From: Druceiella hillmani | Lineage: Eukaryota; Arthropoda; Insecta; Lepidoptera; Hepialidae | Direction: 5' to 3' | Assembly (NCBI GenBank): GCA_039881145.1 | Contig: JAYKKI010000137.1 | Span: forward strand, 3,347,001-3,411,000 | Length of the DNA stretch: 64,000 nucleotides | In this document: one piece after another, positions 14,013-24,479 of the stretch | Position numbering within the stretch: position 1 is the stretch's first letter | How the letters are laid out: each line of letters opens with the position of its first letter | Notes under the pieces: model-generated | Database searches by the model: none | The model's input: only the letters and a program-made list of their open reading frames with translations | What the model was told of the DNA's origin: nothing | Program-made: the position numbers and the translations under genes

Positions 14013-14053
14013 CCACGACCTAAGTTTCGTTGTATTACAAAATCTTCAGGTGG
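14013..14053 (-). ncRNA. Hammerhead ribozyme motif (copy B, minus strand)
   Basis: Read on the minus strand: CCAC, then CTGAAGA, a TTTGT-AAT-ACAAC stem-loop, GAAAC, a 2-3 bp stem III, the cleavage triplet GTC and then GTGG pairing with CCAC. Stem III contains a G-T wobble (ACT against GGT). All conserved core positions are present apart from one extra T after CTGAAGA. Confidence 0.65.
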
Positions 14054-14086
14054 GCTCTTAGCAAAGATATAATCTCTACTAAGAAC

Positions 14087-14127
14087 CCACCTGAAGATAA
14101 TGTCATATAACGAAACCTAGGTCGTGA
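14087..14127 (+). ncRNA. Hammerhead ribozyme motif (copy B, plus strand)
   Basis: CCAC (14,087-14,090), CTGAAGA (14,091-14,097), GAAAC CTAG GTC (14,112-14,123) and GTGA are present. Stem II (AATGT against ATAAC) is disrupted and stem I has lost one pair, so activity is doubtful although the core boxes are intact. Confidence 0.55.
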
Positions 14128-14226
14128 TAAAGAACTTAAAAAAAATTGAAATAATACTACATCACATAGTTTCATTTAATTGTGAATTATTAATTTCTAC
14201 AAAATTAACGCCAAATATATTCAATT

Positions 14227-15477
14227 TTTTATTTGAATGCGAGGTCGAAAAAAGGAATTTGAATTTATGAATTATCATAATTTTTAAATTTTATTCGGAA
14301 TCGAATCAAAATGGTTGGTCGTGCTATTTTATATTTAGAGAGCTGAAAAATAATTTTAAACGATTGGCATTTAACTTTATGGAGCGTACAATAAGTAAGA
14401 TGATTTGTTGAACTGAGTCCAGTTATTGTTTTGAACTTAAACTTGTGTTTACCATAGCCGCCCCAACTAACTAAGGCTCACTTTATATAAGTTATTAAAA
14501 ATCACTGGTTTTAACAGACGTCAATTGCAATTAATCCATACCTACAAAATATTCAATATTGGTTACTCAAAGTTTAATAGCCTCCGGTTCCGAATTAATA
14601 TTTTAATTACTTTTCACTGAATATTTATTTTTGACCGAAAATATAAGGCAATATTATATTCGTCATACTTGAGATACCCAAAACGACATATATATTTGCA
14701 TAAGGACGAGGATTAAATTTATAAAATTAATTCTATAAAGTCGAGTCTCGGTTTAGAGTTCTGGTTACTCTGCAAAATACATTTACAGACTTGGAATATA
14801 ATTAATGCCTTTGATTGAAAACAGAGAGTATAAATAAAAATGGTGCAAATTTCATTTTATTTGAGAATTAATATTTATATCTTTAGTAAAATAATAAATA
14901 TATTTTCTTCATGTTACCGTTCATTATTTATTAAAAATTATAGTTATCGTAAAGAAAATTAATTATAAAATTAAAAAATAAATTTAAACTCATTAATGCC
15001 GTTTAGAAATAGAATATTTTTGGAATTTTCACCGTACCCTCGACGGTTATGAATAAAAGAACTAGATTAAACGAGTGGCTCGAAAATTCGTGGAGTGTAA
15101 ATAAATATGACAAACCCACGGAAAATCAATTTCCTTCCATGCCCTGAAGAGGACCATGAAAACCGTATTTTTGAATTCTGGATAAAGAAAAAAACATGAC
15201 AATTTGCAAAATAAAAAAAAATAATTTGTATGTTTGAGGGGTAAGTACAGATGTTTTAGAAAATCGACGAAATCATACGTTTTGTTCTAACCGATATTTT
15301 ATATGGAAATTAAAAATAGGATATTATGTTGAAAAAAATATAAAATTTCAACTTGAATAAGTGAGGAATCGCTATGAAATTGGAAAAAGATTTCCCTTTT
15401 CTCTTCAGAACGTGGAATAAATTACCTCTTTGAGTCTTTGTATATTAAACTATATACACTCAATAAATATATGTGCT
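14227..15477. other. AT-rich stretch, nothing recognised
   Basis: No ORF of note, no TE ends and no tandem array were seen. Confidence 0.55.
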
Positions 15478-15592
15478 TTCGCGCCCGTATGCGTGGGTGC
15501 GTGAGTGCGCGCGCTAGCGCACTGCGTGTGAGCGTATGTGCATGCTTGTCTAAATGCATGTGTGTGTGCGTGCCTGCGTGCCTGATTGGACA
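15478..15592. repeat. GC-rich purine/pyrimidine-alternating patch (GTGC/GTGT-like)
   Basis: An island of alternating G/T and G/C dinucleotides (for example GCGTGGGTGCGTGAGTGCG and TGTGTGTGCGTGCCTGCG) stands out from the AT-rich surroundings. ORFs on both strands across it are Cys/Arg-rich or His/Thr-rich artefacts of the repeat. Such tracts favour Z-DNA. A degenerate minisatellite is the simplest explanation. Confidence 0.8.
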
Positions 15593-16552
15593 AAACTGTG
15601 CCACCGGCGACAACAATCACGATTTTTCAAAATATATTTGAAACGAATTGTAGGCCGCTATTATGTTTGGACAAAACCAGGCAAAGGTGTATCTAATTTT
15701 GCTCCACCAACTTGCAAACAAATTCTAAAGACACATTTTTCTCAGAAGTTTATAATAATAATTAAACTTAATGGGCTTTCAAATACAGAGTTAATCGCCA
15801 TTGGTCATAGTTAGCTGCAATATACCGAATCAGATTATCGAGGAATCGACACATAAATACTACAAGAATATAGCGAAACGGCGCACGTTACGATTGAGCA
15901 GTTAATTGGAAATTTGCCTGCAATAACATGTTTCTGGTAGTACCGTGTTTGATTAACTAGCTTTTGAGCGCAACTACGCCCGATTGAATATTTAAGAAAG
16001 GCGGCGGAATTTGTCCTTGACCCAAGGAAATAATGACAAAAACTATTTACAAATAGTGTTCAATCTTTTGCCATATTCAGCAAGAACGTTCAGGTTTTGG
16101 ACTCCTGAAGCAAGTAAGTTACAGATTAAATACAAAACTTCCGCCAGTTGCTAGCATATGGTGATACTAAGTTTTTTATTATTGAGCAAACAGCATGGCA
16201 TTTCATCCCGTAGGAATTGTGTTACTACTTCATACACAAGTAGTCTGTATATGAATTCTAAATAAAGACTGTGTCTGTACCAAATATCAAGAAAATATGT
16301 TTAATAATTTGGGCGTGATTGAGTGAGAAAAGACAAAACACATTTTGGTTATATTAATATTACAAGATTAAGCTTGCATTAATCCCTTAGAGCGGATATG
16401 TACATGCCAAATTTTATAGCGACTAGTTAATTGGTTACAAAATTATTAGGTACGAAACTAAAAAGCTGACAAATGAATTTTAAGATTTATAACATTAAAA
16501 GAACTTTCAAAATTTATAACCTACACGAACACGAATATAATAATAAGAAATC

Positions 16553-17200
16553 GGTCAAGTGCGAGTTGAATACGAACACGACTGCGTACTGTAGTGTAGT
16601 GCGTTCTGTAGTGCAATAAACAATACTAAAGTTATAAATTTGTATTTCTTAACAATTGAAAAACACAGTTATTGCTGAGGTTGGAACCAAAAATATTCCA
16701 TATCCCAAAAACTACACCACATGACTTACTCAAACCAGTTTTCATTGAAAGTTTATTTTAAGTTCTGCTACCTTAATATTTTAGAATTTTTCGCTTGTTA
16801 ATTGAAAAGTTAGAGAGGGCCCACTTTTTAGATTTTAAAAGTCCATATCTTACTAATTACTAACTTAAACAAAAAGTTACTTTGTATTCTTTCTATAATA
16901 TTTAAGAATCCACCACCTGTGCGTAATGATTTTTTTTTCACTCTTGAATTAAATGTATAGGGTGCTACTTCTAATATTATTTTTTTATAATTCCACTTTT
17001 TCATTGTAAAGCGATTCATGGAAGACACCTACAATCCAAATTTAATCTACATAATGGCAATAATCTCCGAGTAGAACGGCGTGACATGCAGACTGTGACG
17101 TGCATCATAGAGAGATGGACAGACAGATAAACGGAGATATGGACAGGACAGATTAATAAGGGTTCTGTTTTTGCCATTTAGCTACGGAATCCTAAAAATC
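16553..17200 (+). repeat. Dispersed repeat R1, copy c (near full length)
   Basis: It starts CGGTCAAGTGCGAGTTGAA and ends with a GGACAGACAGATAAACGG stretch, then AATAAGGGTTCTG, TTTTTGCC and ACGGAATCCTAAAAA. Head and tail are in the order expected for the family, giving a length of about 650 bp. There are no terminal inverted repeats and no ORF, so it appears non-autonomous. Confidence 0.7.
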
Positions 17201-17853
17201 AGCTACCTGAAATATATTCACTGCTAATTACCACACTGGCTGTTTATGTAGCGAATGATTATATATTAGTTTATAATGGTAAAATTATGGATGATTTCTT
17301 TAGCAGACAGGTGAATACCTCTTTTCTAGTATCAGATGGAATGCACAAAAAACATTCGAATGAGTCCATCAATAACTATTGGTTGCAAAAAGATACATTT
17401 TTTGGAATATATACCTCAACGACCAAATGTACGTCCGTGACTGCAATGTTGCAATAGTTCGATGTAAATTCTAATTAGGACAGTGAAAAGAGATATCGAA
17501 TTTAGAAATGTTATAAACTGTTAATAACTATTTTATGATTGTCTGCCATACGGATAAACATATTAATTCTTATTTTAATAAATTTAAAAAACAATGTCTT
17601 ATTAATCTTATCCAAATCTGTTAAATAAATAAAATTATTGATGAAAGTTCATTAAGGCATTATAATTTTATTGCGTTTATTTTTCATCGCACGTGTGTGA
17701 AAGTCTACAACAATATTTGAATTTTTAAAACGTACGTCAACAAAATATCATGCCATTGCGTTTACAGCCTCCTTGGCTCACATTTTAGTCTCTTGGAAAA
17801 AGGTTGTATTTTCCCTAAAACTTATATCAACGAACTAATAAACCACTTGAACA

Positions 17854-17900
17854 TGAAAATGTAGGTCATATAATATCAAATTTCATGACCTACATTCTCA
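17854..17900. repeat. Small inverted repeat (16-bp arms)
   Basis: TGAAAATGTAGGTCAT (17,854-17,869) faces ATGACCTACATTCTCA (17,885-17,900), giving 16-bp arms with one mismatch and a 15-nt loop. It may be a TE relic or a small RNA hairpin. Confidence 0.75.
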
Positions 17901-18583
17901 TTATAACTTAGAAATAATTTGTAGATATGAATTTACCTTAAACACATTTTACTTTTCGTATTTAATGTCTATAAATCGCAAAAATATTCCTAAAAATATC
18001 ATGAATTCCTTGAGCCTGATTTTTTCCGGTGCTAAAGTAATATACGTATTTATAGAGACTCAGTATACTACATAAACAGAAAAATCAATTTTATGGAAAC
18101 GTTTTAGCTGTGGCTATTTGAGTGATAATAATATAACAGATCTCTAAAAACGAGTTGTTGAATTGTAGAATAAAACTATTAGTATATAATTCTATCGGAT
18201 TGCTGACATGAAAACTAACCAGGTAATATTTTACCAGTATACAGTTTACCTGATGAAAAACTAATCAAAAAGCGATCATCACTCAAAGTTTTTTTCAAAG
18301 TTCCACACATTCTTTTAAAGAAACATACATTGTCCAATTGTAAAAATGCACATCAGTTTTTTGTATTCAATTCTTGGAGATTTATGAATTTATTTATGTT
18401 CAAAGTCAAAGACGTTACAAAACGAAAAAAATTCCACGTGTTGCCGATGCTATTAGTTCAGCGTGAAGTGTTTAGATGATTTTAAAGGTGTTAATCAGAG
18501 AATTTATATGAACTGAAATGACAGGGCGTCTAAAATTAGCATTTTTAAATTGCAGATGCTAACAAGCAACGGTATATGGCTAT

Positions 18584-18641
18584 GGTTATCCAAAGAAAAA
18601 GATGTGGGATTCTAATAGCACATCTTTTTCTATGGACAACC
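18584..18641. repeat. Imperfect hairpin, 23-bp arms (pre-miRNA-like shape)
   Basis: The left arm (18,584-18,606, starting GGTTATCC) and right arm (18,619-18,641, ending GGACAACC) pair over 23 positions with two non-Watson-Crick positions (A-C and A-A) and a 12-nt loop. The size and small internal mismatches resemble a microRNA precursor, but the stem does not extend beyond the 23 bp. A small inverted-repeat TE relic is equally possible. Confidence 0.5.
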
Positions 18642-18649
18642 AAATAATC

Positions 18650-20977
18650 TACATTTTTCATAATCTACTTTCATTTCTTTATTCAAAAATACTCGGGATG
18701 ACCCTAATATATGACCATTTTTCCATTATTAGTATAAATATGTTATAATACTTTTATTGTTTTCTTGAATGCTATTAATTACAATGTTTATGAAATTTAA
18801 ATCTCTAATATCGTTTTATTGTTATTTAAAACGTTTTCGATAATGACTAAGTAAAATTATCAATGACACCGACTGTATGTTTCAAATATCTTTTACGTCT
18901 TTAATTCATCACTTTTTTCAATTTCGAATATTTATAACTCGCACTGTTCGCATATATTAGAAAATTTCGATTAACGTAAGTATTGTAACACCCCTCTGAC
19001 ATTATATACCTGTTGATTCAGGTTTGCTTTGGCTCTTTTTGTTGTCCGTGTTATATTTTATTGAAATTAATTGATTTTCTTAATTTGATAATTTGTACAA
19101 TAACTACTATTTTAGTGTATTTGCCGTCATATAAAATAATCATTAATTATCAATTAATTACATTACTTTCAATTAATTACAAATTAATTACATCTGTCTA
19201 ATTTATTTTTTTTAGAATTAATCTAAATAGTTAGTTAGATCTATAATTCTAATTTTAATGTTATTAAGTAATTGTGTTATAGAGTAACATAAAATGAAAC
19301 ATTAACGAAAATTTTCAATTAGTATTTGCTTCATTTTAATTTTCCCCTTATAATAAAAATTACATTGCTGAAAAGAAATCTTGGAATGAATTATTTCTTC
19401 TCCTCATTTAAATAAACCCATTAAGTACTAATGAGATTCACATTACAATGAGTCAATGTACATTAAAAACATTTAGAGGTACGTAGTGTTTCTATCAAAC
19501 TATTATAAAACACTCGTATATTAACTAATATTAATTTCATATCATTTAAACATGGTGAATTTCTCAAAAACTCGTACATTCGCTGTGTAATCAAGTAACC
19601 TGTAGTACTTCGGTAAGGTAAACTATTGATAATGCTAAGCTTCGTTCATAAATTTGATTTCAATAGTTTTGTGAACGGGACGAAGGCTGTGGGGAAGGGG
19701 GGTGTAATCTGATTGGGTGGAATGGGATGCAGTTGGCATTTTATTTCATTGAATTCCAAAAAAAACACTTTTTGAGATGCACATAACGCTGAGCAAGTTA
19801 TAAGTAATGTGAATTTACCGTAATCGAACTCAAATGAACGCACTAACTCAAAAATTTACACACAAATATTTTTGAGCCTAAACTACAGAACTATATAAAA
19901 TATATAGGGATTAATGTGCATTACCAATATCCCAAATTAAAAGTTTTTATGTGGAACTGTTTCTGAAAAATAAAGGCTGGACAAAGAGATGGGCGGATCC
20001 ATTCCAAATCTAAAACTGACAAGATTGGTTATGTCAATAGATTTATGGTAGAGGCTTAGCGAAACTGCACTTAATGCTAACTAAATATATCTTTCAAGCC
20101 AAATTGATGAGCAGAGTATCGTCTAACAAAATTTACGTTAATTTTACGAGTATTCTACGCAGAATATAAAAATAGCTGAAAATACGTTTTACCTTTTATA
20201 TGGATGGCATAATTTGATAGGAAGTTGAAAAAATAATTGAGGCAAACTACTTTATCCGAGATTGAATTTCAATTAAAATCGAAATTTACAGAATCTCTAC
20301 TACTTTGGCATAGTTTAACCCTGTAGTCTAAATATTGTATTAAAGGAACAAACAAAATATTTCCTTGAAACTTTCTATTTAATACGAAAAGCCTTACTTG
20401 CCATATAATTAAATCATTTTCCTAATTTATTTATAAATTCTTTGTAGCATAAGTATTTAAAATAGTGCCTAATCAATATTGTGCCTCCGAAACTACCTAC
20501 AAATAATTAAGCTTATTTAAACTGTAAAATATTAATTATTACTTATTTAATATGATCTGGTAACAGTAAATTATAATAAACTTGTTTTTTCCCGTGATTT
20601 GGCTCATATGATATAAGAGAAATATAAAAAACCTTTCTGATCAACAAAATATCTCTTCCCCGCACTTTGCATCTCATGAACATGCGAAACTGACCCATTT
20701 GCGAGAATACCCCGCCCGAGCAAACCACTGAACCACACGTGGGTACCACTTAATTATACGCAAGGATGAATGATTAGAAAGTGTCAAAGAAACGAAGAAA
20801 AATGTCTTGCAAATAGTATAATTTATTTACGTAAACATTCACAAGTGTTACATTCAACATCCATGAGTGTGATGATCAGCAATGATATTTTTAAATATCA
20901 TCAAAACGCTTACGGTGGGTTACATATCAACGACTGGCAAAACGATTACAATAAATTACCTACATATTATTACATTA
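18650..20977. other. AT-rich stretch with one R1 fragment
   Basis: No gene recognised. A short R1-like segment lies at about 19,465-19,550 (AAAAACATTTAGAGGTACG ... ATTAACTAATATTAATTTC). Near 20,690-20,750 there is a small GC-richer patch without tRNA-like folding. Confidence 0.45.
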
Positions 20978-21398
20978 CAGTGATTCCCAAAGCAGTCCAG
21001 GTGGACCCCCAGGGGTCCACGGGGGACTCGATGGGACTCGATAGGGTGAAAAAAAGAGGGTTCACAAGTTGTAAGTGGGGGTTTACGAAAATTTATCTGG
21101 TTTTGATAGTAAAGAACAAAAATGTTAGCTTGGCTTTACCTATTTATGTAGGCAAATAATATTTTAAGAAGGTCAGCGACTGTGACTTATAAAAACTTGC
21201 ATATTCGATATTCAGTACAACGCGAAAAGCAAAGCGCCACCCGCCCGCTCGCAAGGTTTGTTCAGACGTGCGAAGGGATGAAATACGGCTTGTGATGTGC
21301 TTGCAATCTTGCATGAACTTGCTTTATTTTTCACCAATATAAATACGAATGCCAAGGACAAACGTTACTCATTCAAGAGTGATTTAATCGATGTCAGT
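20978..21398 (+). mobile_element. 5' end of a hAT-type DNA transposon (truncated)
   Basis: CAGTGATTCCCAAAG at 20,978 is a typical hAT terminal sequence. It is followed by GTGGACCCC at 21,001 and GGGGTCCAC at 21,012, a 9-bp inverted repeat with a 2-nt centre. This is the subterminal G/C-rich palindrome seen in many Charlie/ZBED-type hATs. A GC-richer segment follows (about 21,215-21,300). I found no matching CTTTGGGAATCACTG terminus downstream and no transposase, so this is a solo end or a truncated copy. It overlaps an otherwise unsupported 129-codon ORF. Confidence 0.65.
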
Positions 21399-21512
21399 GT
21401 TTGTTATACATACTTTTATTTTATAATGTAAGAATATTATATTTGTTATGATGCCTGTTTGTTATGCATACTTTTATTTTATATTCTAATAATATTATAT
21501 TTCTTATGTTTG
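21399..21512 (+). repeat. 58-bp tandem duplication
   Basis: GTTTGTTATACATACTTTTA at 21,399 is repeated with a few changes at 21,457. There are two copies in direct orientation. Confidence 0.85.
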
Positions 21513-22541
21513 TGCGTAGTAGGTACGTAATAAAAATTAAATACTGAACAGGTCCATTATTCGATACTTCTATAAAAAAAAGAATTATTTATTAAAATTA
21601 TTTATTTACCTGACTGTAGTGATTCACTAAAGGAGAAATATATGACCGACCTGCATGTTTGTACATATTTCAATGCCCTCGTAGTTGCTAATGCTAAATG
21701 ACTAAAAATATTTTCATAAATTGTACGTGTTTTTATGTACCACTCGTGACGTACATCAAAGAAATAAATAAATCATTAAAATCGCGAAGTTTTGATGTCA
21801 AAATATTCTTTGGAAGTATTTTCTCTCGAATTTATAGAAATGTATCAAAATATAATTTTTCAAAAAATGTTTTATATTATATTAGAAGAGATTCAGCGGT
21901 TTTGTGAAAACCTCTGCGTGGATCTTAGCGGTTTTTTGCTTTTAATAATTAAAATCAGTTTTTCCGCCGGCATTTTGGTTTTTAATAATTAATTGATCCT
22001 ATTGTATTCTTTTAAAATAACCATATCATGTTAAAATCGCCTTACGATTACTAAAACAAAACTTTTTTTTCTTTACAGATAGGTAACTGATACGAAGCAT
22101 AGCTGAATATAAGAAGAAATGTCGACAGTACAGTGTTGATTATTAGAAATTTGGTTTTCTTCCATCAAAGGCAGACAAACGATTGTCCATATACCTTTTA
22201 TGCAACAAAGTTTTAAGCAATGATTTTATATAATTTAGTATCGTTACAAACCTATTAACAAAAAATTGGAGCAGATTGAACATCACAGAACGGGGAGATT
22301 TGCGGTTATTCCTTAAATAACTAAAGCCAAATATTAATAATTTACTGTCAATCCATTAAGTATATCCCTCCCGTTAAAATTATGACTTTTTTTAATAGTC
22401 GACTCCTATTATTGAAGTTACGTTACGTTATTAATGTTTAATTTTCGTTACTTTATTAAAGTCTGTAATCATATTATTTTACCAAATAGAAGACAAGAAA
22501 ATATACTAATTTTCTTTTTATTTTCACGACTCCGAATTTAG

Positions 22542-22769
22542 AACTGGAACTCAGGCGTGATGCAAATTTCCATCGTTAGATCTAATCTTCACATTTTTGA
22601 CGAGTTTTGGGAAGATGCTAGAAAAGTAGCAGCAGGGGGTCCACCGAAACCAATAAACTTTGAAAGTGGTCTACGAGAAAAAAACGTTTGGGAAGCTCTG
22701 GTCTACACCAATCGCATTTGTTTGATAACACTTCCAGTGTGGATATCGACAACACGTCATCCGCATTGA
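22542..22769 (+). CDS. Candidate exon, possibly C-terminal end of a Gfo/Idh/MocA-like oxidoreductase
   Basis: An open segment begins immediately after a pyrimidine-rich stretch and an AG acceptor (the TAG at 22,539-22,541 is also an in-frame stop) and runs 75 codons to a TGA. The residues 'IFDEFWEDARKVAAGGPP' and 'FESGLREKNVWEAL' give the layout F..F..A...GGP....FE.GL.....EAL. It recalls the C-terminal helix region of bacterial-type Gfo/Idh/MocA dehydrogenases, where an 'F..AV..G.P....EDGL' pattern is common. Composition is less AT-biased than the flanks. I see no partner exon, no clear polyadenylation signal and no full domain. It may be the last exon of a split gene, a gene relic, or chance. 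Confidence 0.3.
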   Translation, partial: NWNSGVMQISIVRSNLHIFDEFWEDARKVAAGGPPKPINFESGLREKNVWEALVYTNRICLITLPVWISTTRHPH

Positions 22770-23355
22770 AAATGTAAATGGATGCATAATCCTAATTCCC
22801 TCTTTTTACTTAACCCTAAAGATCGATTTGGAAAACAAATCATAATCTCTAACTCAAGCAAACTATTGAGCAATTTATACGACTCTTTTAACTCCGAGAA
22901 TCACAATATCAATCAAAGAGCTGAAACAATACATAATGCTTATTATTAAAGTGTTGAAAACAATTGATCATGAAAGATAAAATAATGGAACACTTACTGC
23001 GAAAATTCACATCATATGCAAAAGGATTTTAAAAGTAATGCTATATCGGAGAAAATTTGGTTCCAAATATAAAGATATCGGTGAGAGAATTGGATTATAT
23101 TACTAGTATGGATAGCATAGAATAAAAAAAATGGTAAAGTCAGGATAAATTGTTTACGCAATTTATCCAAATACTTGCATTTAAAGGTTCCAATAAAATT
23201 TATTTAAGAATACTGGTAAAAAATTAAACACTTCTTGGGTTACTTATTCACACAGAGCTGAAAATTAAAAATGGCAAATTAAGTTATATTTTTTAAAATT
23301 TGATTTCAATTTTTATCTCAGTTCACTATAAAAAATAAACCTCATCGGTGCGCGT
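22770..23355. other. Nothing recognised
   Basis: AT-rich, without ORFs, tandem repeats or TE ends that I can identify. Confidence 0.5.
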
Positions 23356-23397
23356 ATCAATGGAGGTAATTTTCAAAATTGCATTACCTCCATTGAT
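23356..23397. repeat. Small perfect inverted repeat (15-bp arms)
   Basis: ATCAATGGAGGTAAT (23,356-23,370) faces ATTACCTCCATTGAT (23,383-23,397) with a 12-nt loop. The flank at about 23,460-23,590 is GC-richer and looks like an old repeat I cannot name. Confidence 0.85.
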
Positions 23398-23919
23398 CTG
23401 AGCCGTATTTATGCTCACTATAGGTAGCTTTCGCATGAGTGGCATTGCTGCTAATCAGTGGTCTACCAAATTTTAGAAAGGTTTTAAAACCCACTCAATC
23501 CCGCGATGAATTGTCGGATATGGAACCTGGGTCCCCGTACTTGACACGCCCCTAAAAACCGTTAGAGTTTTGGTCGACACAACAGACTTCAATGACGATG
23601 ACAAGATTACTACATATTGGGCAAATTAATATTTACGGAATTTACATATTAGCCTAATTTGATTAGAAAAGACTCGACAGTAAATTATAATTTCATAGTC
23701 TTTGAACACAGGGAATGTGTACTAATAATGAACAGAGCTATTAGAAATGGTTTAGAGCTCATGGAACCAAGTTTGGCATTTCTTCCATTAATAACGACAA
23801 TATTTATTGTTAGCTTCACATGAGTTTGATAATTCATAGTGACAGACACTCGCAGTAATGTGTAACTTTGAATTGGAATTTCGATTAACTATAAAAAATT
23901 ATTTATAAAAAGATATAAA

Positions 23920-24010
23920 AACGTACATACATTTCGGCACTTACAAATATTTGAGCGTGCTTAGCAGTTCTATTAAAATATCTGATCTATCAAATATTAA
24001 TTTTTCACAA
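23920..24010 (+). repeat. Dispersed repeat R1, fragment d
   Basis: R1 head landmarks (ACATTTCGGCACTTACAAATATTTGAG, then TTCTATTAAAATAT and AATATTAATTTTTCAC, quoted loosely) are present. The GTGCGAGT opening has been lost. Confidence 0.5.
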
Positions 24011-24479
24011 AGTAATATTGATTATTATTAGTCACTATATTTAATATTGCAACAATGTAAATTATATTGCAACTTATAAGACACTGTGATTTTAACAGGC
24101 CTAAGAATGGTTGTAGTAAGATTTTACCAAAATTATTTTTTCCTGAGCTTAGAGTTCTATGGGTGCAAAAATAAGGGGGCGTAATTTGCAAATGTTATAT
24201 GTTTGTGTATATTTTTGCAAATGTTTTCTAAATGTTTAATTAAACATTTTGAAAAAACTATTTTTACATATCTCATAACACAAGTTTTCAAGTGATAACC
24301 TAATTACTTCCTCTTTAATTGTTACGCGAATATTTTGAAAAAGTTCGTATAAAATACAGGTAAAAATATTAATAAGATGCATTGCTATGCCAACTTTCAA
24401 ATTTTTACATCTTCTGGTTTCTGAGAAATTCGGTTGTGTAAAGAGAAAAATATATATAACTTTCATAGGGGTAAAAGCA

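Larger units (their letters stand above)
13953..14226. repeat. Hammerhead-carrying repeat, copy B (head-to-head inverted pair)
   Basis: Two copies lie in opposite orientation, the left one on the minus strand (about 13,953-14,068) and the right one on the plus strand (about 14,080-14,226), separated by roughly 12-20 bp. The arms can fold on each other for over 100 bp. The right copy continues through the family tail (AATTTCTACAAAATTAACG ... ATATTCAA). Both copies contain a hammerhead region. Confidence 0.88.

Noticed and set aside
15422..15814. Overlapping ORFs with Cys/Val or His/Thr-rich segments
   Set aside because: The composition comes from the alternating GT/GC patch. There is no domain, signal peptide or splice support.
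20770..21159. 129-codon ORF, the longest outside the TEs in the first 50 kb
   Set aside because: It runs across the boundary of a hAT end at 20,978, so the reading frame is accidental.
23460..23590. Possible tRNA or tRNA-derived SINE (GGAACCTGGGTCC, GTCGAC segments)
   Set aside because: No cloverleaf could be folded and the A and B box order is not met. It is left as an unnamed GC-richer patch.
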